DNA of 64,000 nt from Pseudofulvibacter geojedonensis. GTDB lineage: Bacteria; Bacteroidota; Bacteroidia; Flavobacteriales; Flavobacteriaceae. Shown piece by piece: positions 7,707 to 16,489 of this stretch; position 1 is the stretch's first letter; every line of letters starts with the position of its first letter. The translations under genes and the position numbers were made by a program. The notes beneath the pieces were generated by a model. The model did not search any database, had not been told where the DNA came from, and saw only the letters and a program-made list of their open reading frames with translations. The stretch is from positions 372,001 to 436,000 of the forward strand of contig NZ_JBHTJM010000002.1 in NCBI RefSeq assembly GCF_042675745.1, in the 5' to 3' direction.

Positions 7707-10268
7707 TTATGATTCGGCAGACTTCTCTGCTTTCTCAATTTTTATAGTTAATTCATCTTTTTCTTCGTCTAAATCCATAAAAATTTTATCACCTTCTTTA
7801 ATATGAGACGAAACTATTTCTTCTGCCAAAGCATCTTCTATATATTTTTGTATAGCTCTGTTTAAAGGTCTAGCTCCATATTGCTTATCGTATCCTTTAT
7901 CTGTAATATAATCTTTTGCTTTTTCACTTAAAGTCAACTCATAACCCAAATCACCTATTCTTGCATACAGCTTCCCTAGCTCTATATCTATAATCTTATG
8001 TATATCATCTCTACTTAATGAATTAAAGACAACAACATCATCGATACGATTTAAGAATTCTGGAGCAAAAGCCTTTTTTAAAGCGTTTTCTATCACACTT
8101 TTAGCCATATCATCCTCCTGTTCACTTCTCGCTTTAGTCCCAAAACCAACGCCTGTACCAAAATCTTGTAATTTTCTGGCACCTACATTTGATGTCATGA
8201 TGATAATCGTATTTCTAAAATCAATCTTTCTACCTAAAGAATCTGTCAAATGTCCGTCGTCTAATACTTGAAGCATCATATTAAACACATCTGGATGAGC
8301 TTTTTCAATTTCATCAAGCAATACTACCGAATAAGGCTTTCTTCTTACTTTCTCGGTCAACTGCCCTCCTTCTTCATAACCAACATACCCAGGAGGCGCC
8401 CCCACTAACCTTGACACAGCGAACTTCTCCATATATTCACTCATATCTATTCTTATCAAGGCTTCTGTAGAATCAAACAATTCTTTAGATAACACCTTAG
8501 CTAATTGTGTTTTACCAACACCTGTTGAACCCAAAAATATAAAAGAACCAATTGGCTTGTTAGGATCTTTTAAACCTACTCTATTTCTCTGAATTGCTTT
8601 CACAACTTTAGCTACAGCGGTATCTTGGCCAATAACTTTACCTTTTATCAAATCTGGCAACTCAGCTAATTTATTAGTCTCTTTTTGAGCTACCCTATTT
8701 ACTGGTATTCCTGTCATCATAGAAACTACATCCGCCACATTATCTTCTGTTACCGTTTCTTTGTGCAACTTAGAATCTTCTTCCCATTTTTCCTGAGCGA
8801 CAGATAATTCTTTTTCTATTTTTTTCTCATCATCACGTAATTTAGCTGCCTCTTCATATTTCTGCTTTTTAACTACAGATGACTTTAACTCCTTAACTTC
8901 TTCTAGTTTTTTCTCTAACTCTAAAATCTGCTTAGGAACATCTAAATTAGTAATATGTATTCTAGATCCCGCTTCATCTAAAGCATCAATAGCTTTATCT
9001 GGCAAAAACCTATCTGTCATATACCTATTTGTTAATTTAGCACAGGCCTCAATAGCTTCATCTGTATAATCTACATTATGATGGTCTTCGTACTTACCTT
9101 TAATATTATGAAGAATTTCTATTGTCTCTTCTATAGTTGTTGGCTCAACGATAACCTTTTGAAAACGACGCTCTAATGCACCATCTTTTTCTATATATTG
9201 ACGGTACTCATCTAGAGTTGTTGCGCCTATACATTGAATTTCACCTCTAGCCAAAGCAGGTTTAAACATATTAGAAGCATCTAAAGAACCCGTTGCTCCT
9301 CCTGCTCCTACTATAGTATGAATTTCGTCTATAAAAAGAATTACGTCATCATTCTTCTCTAGCTCATTCATAACAGCCTTCATGCGCTCTTCAAATTGCC
9401 CTCTATACTTTGTTCCTGCTACTAAACTAGCTAAATCTAAAGTTACTACTCGCTTTCCAAAAAGAATACGAGAAACTTTACGCTTAACAATACGCAAAGC
9501 CAAACCTTCTGCTATAGCCGATTTACCAACACCTGGTTCTCCTATTAATAAAGGATTATTCTTTTTACGTCTACTCAATATTTGAGAAACACGTTGTATT
9601 TCTTTTTCTCTTCCTACTACTGGATCTAATTTTCCAGCCTCTGCTAAAGCTGTTAAGTCTCTACCAAAATTATCTAAAACTGGAGTTTTAGATTTTTTAG
9701 CAGACTTCCCTGTACTACCTGAAGTAAAAGGATTCTCTTTAGCATCTCCACTTTCACCTGCATTTCCATCATCATCAGGAAAAGCATCTGCTCTTGGAGT
9801 ATCATCTATATAATCTTCTTCGTTTGCATGCATATTTTTAAAATGTTCTTTAACATTGTCATAAGCTACTTTAAGCTTGTTCAACAGTTTTGTTGTTGGA
9901 TCGTTTTCATTACGCAAAATACAAAGCAACAAATGTGCCGTATTTATAGAAGTATCTTGAAATAATTTAGCCTCTAAAAAAGTAGTTTTTAAAGCTCTTT
10001 CTGCCTGCCTTGTTAAATGTAAATTCTTCTTTTGATTAGTTTCAAAAGCTACATTAGGATTTGCTGGACTTAATATTTCTACCTTTTTACGTAGATGATC
10101 TAAATCAATTTGTAGTTTATCAAGAATATCTATAGCCTTTCCATTTCCATCTCTCAACAAACCCAACATCAAGTGTTCTGTACCAATAAAATCGTGCCCT
10201 AAACGCAGTGCCTCTTCTTTACTGTAACCTATAACATCTTTAACTCTTGGTGTAAAATTATCATCCAT
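7707..10268 (-). CDS. clpC: ATP-dependent Clp protease ATP-binding subunit ClpC
   Basis: 853 residues, a full-length class I Hsp100 unfoldase. Order: two Clp N-repeats (about 1-150), an acidic/Ser-rich linker (about 150-195), AAA module 1 with Walker A GEPGVGKS (243-250) and DEIHTIVGAG, a UVR-type/middle segment (KKQKYEEAAKLRDDEKKIEK), and AAA module 2 with Walker A GSTGVGKT and RPYSVVLLDEIEKAH-type Walker B. The UVR segment separates it from ClpA and ClpB. It would feed substrates to ClpP in cytosolic proteolysis. It is divergent from gyrA and has its own terminator. The start MDDNFTPRVKDVIG is the standard one. Confidence 0.95.
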   Translation of the reverse strand: MDDNFTPRVKDVIGYSKEEALRLGHDFIGTEHLMLGLLRDGNGKAIDILDKLQIDLDHLRKKVEILSPANPNVAFETNQKKNLHLTRQAERALKTTFLEAKLFQDTSINTAHLLLCILRNENDPTTKLLNKLKVAYDNVKEHFKNMHANEEDYIDDTPRADAFPDDDGNAGESGDAKENPFTSGSTGKSAKKSKTPVLDNFGRDLTALAEAGKLDPVVGREKEIQRVSQILSRRKKNNPLLIGEPGVGKSAIAEGLALRIVKRKVSRILFGKRVVTLDLASLVAGTKYRGQFEERMKAVMNELEKNDDVILFIDEIHTIVGAGGATGSLDASNMFKPALARGEIQCIGATTLDEYRQYIEKDGALERRFQKVIVEPTTIEETIEILHNIKGKYEDHHNVDYTDEAIEACAKLTNRYMTDRFLPDKAIDALDEAGSRIHITNLDVPKQILELEKKLEEVKELKSSVVKKQKYEEAAKLRDDEKKIEKELSVAQEKWEEDSKLHKETVTEDNVADVVSMMTGIPVNRVAQKETNKLAELPDLIKGKVIGQDTAVAKVVKAIQRNRVGLKDPNKPIGSFIFLGSTGVGKTQLAKVLSKELFDSTEALIRIDMSEYMEKFAVSRLVGAPPGYVGYEEGGQLTEKVRRKPYSVVLLDEIEKAHPDVFNMMLQVLDDGHLTDSLGRKIDFRNTIIIMTSNVGARKLQDFGTGVGFGTKARSEQEDDMAKSVIENALKKAFAPEFLNRIDDVVVFNSLSRDDIHKIIDIELGKLYARIGDLGYELTLSEKAKDYITDKGYDKQYGARPLNRAIQKYIEDALAEEIVSSHIKEGDKIFMDLDEEKDELTIKIEKAEKSAES

Positions 10269-10518
10269 AAATTGTACTCAGTCCTATAAAATTATTAAAT
10301 AAAAGTTATTTTTCAGGGTAAATTGGTCGAAATATAACTTCTTACCTTGCTAATAGAATAAATATAGGCTAAAAAACAAAGAAAACCCAATGATAGTTAT
10401 TAACTATTTTCGACTTTTTTTTTGTTAATAAATTCGTTTAAAAAGCCCTCATTTCTTTTCTTTTTTTAAGCTTAGAATATGTATATTAGCTCGTTTGATA
10501 AAAATAAATTTTTAATAC

Positions 10519-13011
10519 ATGGCAGAAGGAGAAAGACTGATACCAATTAATATTGAAGATGAAATGAAATCAGCCTACATTGACTATTCAATGTCGGTTA
10601 TTGTTTCACGTGCATTACCAGATGTAAGAGACGGAATGAAACCCGTACACAGAAGAGTTCTTTTTGGTATGCATGAATTAGGTGTAACTTCTAACAAAGC
10701 ACATAAAAAATCAGCAAGAGTTGTTGGAGAAGTGTTAGGTAAATATCACCCGCACGGAGACACCTCTGTATACGATGCAATGGTACGTATGGCTCAAGAA
10801 TGGAGTTTACGATATATGCTAGTAGATGGTCAAGGAAACTTTGGGTCTGTAGACGGCGATAGCCCTGCAGCTATGCGTTATACAGAAGTACGTATGCGCA
10901 AAATATCTGAGGATATGATGGCTGACATCGATAAGGACACTGTAGACCACCAATTAAACTTTGACGACACCTTAAAAGAGCCTAAAGTTCTTCCAACACG
11001 TATACCTGGACTTTTAGTAAATGGAGCCTCTGGTATTGCTGTAGGTATGGCAACCAATATGCCCCCTCATAATTTGACAGAAGTTGTAAACGGAACTCTT
11101 GCATATATTGAAAACAACGATATAGAAATTGATGAGTTGATGCAACATGTTAAAGCTCCGGACTTTCCTACTGGAGGGATTATTTATGGATATGATGGTG
11201 TTCGCGATGCTTTTAAAACAGGTAGAGGTAGAATTGTATTACGTGGTAAAGCTGTAATAGAAGAAGTTAACGGAAGAGAATGTATCATTGTATCTGAAAT
11301 ACCTTATCAGGTTAATAAGGCAGATATGATTAAGAAAACTGCCGATTTAGTTAATGACAAAAAACTAGAAGGAATTTCTTCTATTAGAGACGAGTCTGAT
11401 AGAAAAGGTATGCGTATTGTTTACGTTTTAAAAAGAGATGCTGTTCCTAATATTGTTCTTAACAAATTATTTAAATATACCGCATTACAATCTTCTTTTA
11501 GCGTTAACAATATTGCTTTAGTTAATGGTAGGCCTCAAATGTTAAATCTAAAAGATTTAATTCACTACTTCGTTGAACACAGACACGATGTAGTTACCAG
11601 AAGGACTCAATATTTATTAAAGAAAGCTGAAGAAAGAGCTCATATATTAGAAGGGCTAATTATTGCCTCAGATAATATAGACGAGGTAATAGCCTTAATA
11701 AGAGGCTCTAAAAACACTGAAGAAGCTCGCGAAAAATTAATCAAACGTTTTGAATTATCAGAAATTCAAGCCCGTGCGATTGTTGAAATGCGTCTACGTC
11801 AGTTAACAGGACTAGAGCAAGACAAATTACGTTCGGAGTACGACGCGTTAATGGAAACCATTAAAGACTTAAAAGATATTCTTGCTCATAAATCTCGTAG
11901 AATGGGGATTATTAAAGAAGAGCTTGAAGAAGTAAGAGATAAGTATGGTGATGAACGTAGATCTGAAATATCGTACGTTGGAGGAAGTGTAAGTATTGAA
12001 GACTTAATTCCAAACCATAAAGTTGTTATTACAATTTCGCACGCAGGATACATTAAACGTACACCTTTAGAAGAATATAAAAAACAAAACAGAGGTGGTG
12101 TTGGCACAAAAGGTACATCAACTAGAAATCAAGATTTCTTAGAACATATGTTTGTTGGTACTAATCATCAATACATGTTATTCTTTACTCAAAAAGGAAA
12201 ATGTTTCTGGCTACGTGTTTACGAAATACCAGAAGGAAGCAAATCATCTAAAGGTAGAGCTATGCAAAACCTTATCAATATAGAACAAGATGATAAAGTA
12301 AAAGCATTTATCTGTACTCAAGACCTTAAAGACGAGGATTACATCAACAACCATTATGTAATTATGGCCACCAAAAAAGGGCAAGTTAAAAAGACTTCTT
12401 TAGAGCAATACTCTAGGCCAAGAACTAATGGTATTAATGCAATTACTATTAAAGACGACGATGAGTTACTAGAAGCAAAACTAACCACTGGAAACAGCCA
12501 AGTTATGCTAGCTTTAAAATCTGGTAAATCTATTCGTTTTGAAGAAAGTAAAACTCGCCCAATGGGTAGAAATGCATCAGGAGTTAGAGGAATTACTCTT
12601 GGCCATGAAAATGACGAAGTAGTTGGTATGGTTTCTGTAAACGATATGGACAGTAACATATTAGTTGTTTCTGAAAACGGTTATGGTAAACGTTCTAGCT
12701 TAGAAGACTACAGAATTACCAACCGAGGAGGTAAAGGAGTAAAAACTATATCTGTAACTGAAAAGACTGGTGAATTAGTTGCTATAAAAAATGTTACTGA
12801 TGATGATGATTTAATGATTATCAATAAATCAGGAATAACTATTAGAATTGCAGTAGAAGATTTACGTGTAATGGGTAGAGCCACTCAAGGTGTTAAGCTT
12901 ATCAACATTAAAGGTAAAGATTCTATAGCTGCTGTAGCCAAAGTTATGCATGATGAAAATGATGTAAAAGAAGATGGCACAGATATTGAAAGTAGTTCTG
13001 AAGAAGAATAA
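10519..13011 (+). CDS. gyrA: DNA gyrase subunit A
   Basis: 830 residues. The N-terminus carries the breakage-reunion core: YSMSVIVSRALPDVRDGMKP, the quinolone-determining region around HPHGDTSVYD (residues 77-86) and the catalytic tyrosine Y121 in AAMRYTEVRM. The C-terminal beta-pinwheel holds repeats with a GyrA-box-like QNRGGVG, which differs from canonical QRRGGKG, and an NRGGKG copy later. The tail is acidic (ESSSEEE). With GyrB it introduces negative supercoils. Residues matching E. coli Ser83 and Asp87 are Thr82 and Asp86; the Asp is unchanged and the Thr is a conservative hydroxyl residue. The C-terminal wrapping domain supports gyrA over parC. Confidence 0.95.
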   Translation: MAEGERLIPINIEDEMKSAYIDYSMSVIVSRALPDVRDGMKPVHRRVLFGMHELGVTSNKAHKKSARVVGEVLGKYHPHGDTSVYDAMVRMAQEWSLRYMLVDGQGNFGSVDGDSPAAMRYTEVRMRKISEDMMADIDKDTVDHQLNFDDTLKEPKVLPTRIPGLLVNGASGIAVGMATNMPPHNLTEVVNGTLAYIENNDIEIDELMQHVKAPDFPTGGIIYGYDGVRDAFKTGRGRIVLRGKAVIEEVNGRECIIVSEIPYQVNKADMIKKTADLVNDKKLEGISSIRDESDRKGMRIVYVLKRDAVPNIVLNKLFKYTALQSSFSVNNIALVNGRPQMLNLKDLIHYFVEHRHDVVTRRTQYLLKKAEERAHILEGLIIASDNIDEVIALIRGSKNTEEAREKLIKRFELSEIQARAIVEMRLRQLTGLEQDKLRSEYDALMETIKDLKDILAHKSRRMGIIKEELEEVRDKYGDERRSEISYVGGSVSIEDLIPNHKVVITISHAGYIKRTPLEEYKKQNRGGVGTKGTSTRNQDFLEHMFVGTNHQYMLFFTQKGKCFWLRVYEIPEGSKSSKGRAMQNLINIEQDDKVKAFICTQDLKDEDYINNHYVIMATKKGQVKKTSLEQYSRPRTNGINAITIKDDDELLEAKLTTGNSQVMLALKSGKSIRFEESKTRPMGRNASGVRGITLGHENDEVVGMVSVNDMDSNILVVSENGYGKRSSLEDYRITNRGGKGVKTISVTEKTGELVAIKNVTDDDDLMIINKSGITIRIAVEDLRVMGRATQGVKLINIKGKDSIAAVAKVMHDENDVKEDGTDIESSSEEE

Positions 13012-13035
13012 AATTAATTTTAAATGAAATAACTT

Positions 13036-13083
13036 AAGCCATAATAATAACTCTATTAATTAGATACATTATTGTGGCTTTTT
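13036..13083 (+). terminator. Terminator of gyrA
   Basis: AAGCCATAATAAT (13036-13048) pairs with ATTATTGTGGCTT (13068-13080) with one G-U pair and a 19-nt loop, followed by TTT. The long loop makes it less certain than the others. Confidence 0.6.
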
Positions 13084-13104
13084 ACATCCCTAAAACTTAA
13101 ATAA

Positions 13105-14340
13105 ATGAAGAAAAAAGTATTAGCTATTGCATTATTAGGATTTGCAACAATGACAATGGCTCAAAAAAATGAAGTAAAAGCTTTAGAAAAAGCTATAAAA
13201 TCAGGAAACCTTGCTAACGTAAAAAGCTTAATATCTACCGCTGAAGGAGTTATAGGTAATGCAGACGATAAGACCAAAGCTAAGTTTTACTATTTAAAAG
13301 CCAAAGCTGTATTATCTGGTAAAGACTACGATGGTATTGTGAAAGCCTTAGCTGATTTTGAAGCTAATAAAAGTAACAAATACGAAGCTGAAATTTCTCA
13401 ACTAAAAACAGAATTATCTGGAAAAATAGTTAACGAAGCTATAGAAGACGCAAACAAAGGTAAACATGAAGCTTCTGCAAAAAAACTTCTTACAGCTTAT
13501 AGATTAAATGGAGATCAAGAATATTTATATTATGCTGCTAATACATATATAAGCGCTAAAAAATACGATAAATCTCTACCATTACTAGAAGAATTAAAAC
13601 AGCTTGATTACACAGGAGTAAAGACTCAATACATGGCTTACAATACAGCTACTAAAAAAGATGAGGCTTTCCCTAACAAACAAATGAGAACTCTCGCTCT
13701 TAAAACTGGAACTCACATTAAACCTACAGAAAAACAAACACCTTCTGTTAAAGCTGAAATAATTAAAAATATTGCTTTAATTCATGTAAATTTAGGTAAT
13801 ACAGAAAAAGCTATTACAGCTATCAAAGACGCAAGAGCTAACGACCCTAACGATGTAAGCTTAATTATTACAGAAGCTAACTTATACCTTGAATTAGGTA
13901 AAAAAGAAGAGTTTACCCAACTAATGAAAACTGCTGTAGAAAAAGACCCTAATAATCCTGGATTATTCTTTAACTTAGGGGTTATGTCTGCTGAAAATGG
14001 AGATAGAGTAAAAGCAAGAGAATACTACCAAAAAAGCTTAGACTTAAGAGGAGATGATATAAACACTAACTTTAATATGGCCGCTTTAATTTTAGAAGAT
14101 GAAAAACCATTAGTTGAAAAAATGAATTCTTTAGGAACTTCATCTGCTGATAATAAAAAATATGATCTATTACAAAAGCAACGTAATGAACTATACAAAT
14201 CTGCCGTTCCTTATTTAGAAAAAATTCTTACTGTAGATGCTAAAAACCTAGATGCTGCTAAAACTTTGAAAAATATTTATGGTGTTTTAGCCGATATGGA
14301 TAATGTTAAAAGAATGAAAGCAATTATTGAAGCTAATTAA
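13105..14340 (+). CDS. Secreted/periplasmic tetratricopeptide repeat protein
   Basis: 411 residues. The signal peptide MKKKVLAIALLGFATMTMAQ places it in the periplasm. The rest is alpha-helical with TPR units; the clearest are NIALIHVNLGNTEKAITAIKD and FNLGVMSAENGDRVKAREYY, each with the Gly/Ala pattern of TPR helices. TPR proteins scaffold complexes, and no enzyme motif is present. It follows gyrA after a terminator and precedes a bidirectional terminator, so it is probably transcribed alone. The genuine partner is unknown. Confidence 0.8.
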   Translation: MKKKVLAIALLGFATMTMAQKNEVKALEKAIKSGNLANVKSLISTAEGVIGNADDKTKAKFYYLKAKAVLSGKDYDGIVKALADFEANKSNKYEAEISQLKTELSGKIVNEAIEDANKGKHEASAKKLLTAYRLNGDQEYLYYAANTYISAKKYDKSLPLLEELKQLDYTGVKTQYMAYNTATKKDEAFPNKQMRTLALKTGTHIKPTEKQTPSVKAEIIKNIALIHVNLGNTEKAITAIKDARANDPNDVSLIITEANLYLELGKKEEFTQLMKTAVEKDPNNPGLFFNLGVMSAENGDRVKAREYYQKSLDLRGDDINTNFNMAALILEDEKPLVEKMNSLGTSSADNKKYDLLQKQRNELYKSAVPYLEKILTVDAKNLDAAKTLKNIYGVLADMDNVKRMKAIIEAN

Positions 14341-14358
14341 TATAAATAATAACATAAA

Positions 14359-14386
14359 AAAAAACCGCTCTATTGAGCGGTTTTTT
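14359..14386. terminator. Bidirectional terminator between convergent genes
   Basis: AAAAAACCGCTC - TATT - GAGCGGTTTTTT, a perfect 12-bp stem with A- and T-runs on both sides. It serves the TPR gene on + and the NlpC/P60 gene on -. Confidence 0.9.
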
Positions 14387-14388
14387 AT

Positions 14389-15138
14389 TTATATAATTCT
14401 CTTAATCACCCTAAGTTTATGCGTGTGGACATTTCTATCTACATTAAAAATACCTGTATGATCTAATCTATCTATCCTAACTTCACCATGAGCATGAATA
14501 ATGTAATTGTCTTTCATTATTATACCCACATGAATGATATTACCTTCGCTATTATCAAAAAATGCTAAATCTCCAGGTTCGCTTTCTTCAATAAAACTTA
14601 AAGCCTCTCCTTGTGTAGCTTGCTGTGATGCATCACGCAAAATAGCATATCCATTAATTTTATAAACCATTTGAGTAAAACCACTACAGTCTATCCCGAA
14701 TGGTGTTTTTCCTCCCCATAAATAAGGAGCGTTTAAATACATAAACGCTGTTTTTATAATATTTTCTTTTGGTTGCTTATCACTAATATAATTTCCTTCA
14801 AATTGATGCTTAAGTAAACCCACACCATTTAATGTAGCTCCAAAAGGTAACAGACTCATATTTCCGTTAGGATAAGTAATATACTCAACAACATCAGAAG
14901 TGACCTTCAACACTTCTTTAACCATTGTTTTATATACTTCTTCGGTTATCTCTAAATACTGCTTATTATCTATCCAACCTTCATACTTATCAAACGCTAA
15001 TCTAATTTTACTCCATTTTTTTCGCTGTTCTATTACTTTAAACACATCACCATACAACACCTGTGAAACCATTTCACTGGGGTCGGCAGGTTCTATTCTT
15101 AAAGGAACAATACTTAAATGAGCAATACCGTATCGCAT
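14389..15138 (-). CDS. NlpC/P60 (C40) peptidoglycan hydrolase with SH3-like domains
   Basis: 249 residues. The first ~110 residues form bacterial SH3-like beta segments (DVFKVIEQRKKWSKIRL, YEGWIDNKQYLEI). The C-terminal ~130 residues are an NlpC/P60 cysteine peptidase: Cys151 in GIDCSGFTQ, His203 in IIHVGII and a third polar position His215 in IIHAHG. Such enzymes cleave the D-Glu-diaminopimelate bond of peptidoglycan stem peptides. No signal peptide is visible (MRYGIAHLSIVPLR), so it may act on imported muropeptides in the cytosol, as dipeptidyl-peptidase VI-type enzymes do. It lies 22 nt downstream of the thiolase gene on the same strand, probably in one transcript. Confidence 0.88.
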   Translation of the reverse strand: MRYGIAHLSIVPLRIEPADPSEMVSQVLYGDVFKVIEQRKKWSKIRLAFDKYEGWIDNKQYLEITEEVYKTMVKEVLKVTSDVVEYITYPNGNMSLLPFGATLNGVGLLKHQFEGNYISDKQPKENIIKTAFMYLNAPYLWGGKTPFGIDCSGFTQMVYKINGYAILRDASQQATQGEALSFIEESEPGDLAFFDNSEGNIIHVGIIMKDNYIIHAHGEVRIDRLDHTGIFNVDRNVHTHKLRVIKRII

Positions 15139-15160
15139 GAAGACTTATTTCTTTTTAAAA

Positions 15161-16336
15161 TTAACGCTCAACTACAATTGCTGAAGCACCACCACCACCA
15201 TTACAAATAGCTGCGGCTCCTATTTTAGCATTGTTTTGCTCTAAGACACTTAATAATGTTATGATAATTCTAACTCCTGAACATCCCAGTGGATGACCTA
15301 AAGACACCGCTCCTCCGTTCACATTTACATTATCTGCTGAAAGGCCTAAAATTTTCATATTAGCTAAACCAACTACAGAAAAAGCCTCATTAAATTCAAA
15401 GTAATCAACATCATCAATACCAATACCCGCTTTGTCCAGCGCTTTTGGTAAAGCCTTAGCTGGAGCTGTTGTAAACCATTTAGGCTCTTGAGCTGCATCA
15501 GCATACCCAGTAATAGTAGCCAATGGAGTTAATCCTAGTGATTTTGCTTTTTCTTCAGACATTAAAATTACGGCTCCTGCCCCATCATTAATAGTAGAAG
15601 CATTAGCAGCTGTAACTGTACCTTCTTTTGTAAAAGCCGGACGCAAATTTGGTATTTTCTCTAATTTAACGTTAGAATACTCTTCATCTTTAGCTACTAC
15701 AGTAGGCTCTCCTCTTCTTTGAGGAACTGATACTGGAACTACTTCATTATCAAATTTTCCTGCTTCCCATGCTGCTGCAGATCTTTTATAAGACTCAATA
15801 GCAAAATTATCTTGGTCTTCTCGTGAAAACTCATATTCTGTTGCGCAAGCATCTGCACAAACTCCCATAGCCTCTTGGCTATAAACATCTGTTAAGCCAT
15901 CTACCTGCATTCCATCTAACATTTTAACTGGACCAAATTTAGAAGCAGAACGTGCATGATAATAGTGAGGTATTAAACTCATATTTTCCATACCACCAGC
16001 TACAACAACCTCAGCATCTCCACAAGCAATAGCTTGAGCACCTTGCATAACAGCTTTCATACCAGAGGCACATACTTTATTAATAGTAGTACAAGGTACG
16101 TTTTCTGGAATACCAGCAAAAATAGCTGCTTGTCTAGCTGGAGCCTGACCTGTTCCCGCCTGTACAACATTCCCCATTAAAACTTCATCTACTTCGCTAG
16201 GAGATAAATTAATCTTATCTAAAGCTCCTTTAATAGCTACAGCACCTAATTTCGGTGCAGAAACTGATGATAAACTTCCTAAAAAGCTCCCTAGTGGAGT
16301 TCTTGCAGCTGAAACTATAACAACTTTTTTACTCAT
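15161..16336 (-). CDS. Acetyl-CoA C-acetyltransferase (thiolase)
   Basis: 391 residues, typical of biosynthetic-type thiolases. All three catalytic residues are present at the classical positions: Cys89 in NKVCASGMK, His348 in LGHPLGCSG and Cys378 in ICNGGGGAS. It condenses or cleaves acetoacetyl-CoA/acetyl-CoA in the cytosol. The isolated context (no fadB, no CoA-transferase) does not show whether it serves fatty-acid oxidation, ketone-body or isoprenoid metabolism. The NlpC/P60 gene follows 22 nt downstream. Confidence 0.92.
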   Translation of the reverse strand: MSKKVVIVSAARTPLGSFLGSLSSVSAPKLGAVAIKGALDKINLSPSEVDEVLMGNVVQAGTGQAPARQAAIFAGIPENVPCTTINKVCASGMKAVMQGAQAIACGDAEVVVAGGMENMSLIPHYYHARSASKFGPVKMLDGMQVDGLTDVYSQEAMGVCADACATEYEFSREDQDNFAIESYKRSAAAWEAGKFDNEVVPVSVPQRRGEPTVVAKDEEYSNVKLEKIPNLRPAFTKEGTVTAANASTINDGAGAVILMSEEKAKSLGLTPLATITGYADAAQEPKWFTTAPAKALPKALDKAGIGIDDVDYFEFNEAFSVVGLANMKILGLSADNVNVNGGAVSLGHPLGCSGVRIIITLLSVLEQNNAKIGAAAICNGGGGASAIVVER

Positions 16337-16489
16337 ATCTCAAATAATTTAAATCTTAATTAATGTCTGCGAATTTAATGATTTTTTACGGGTATTGCTA
16401 ACCTCTTATTCAGCTATTTTTTTATACAATTACGAATACTACATTTATCAAGTATTTATTAGTATTTTTGATATCATACAAGTTACTAA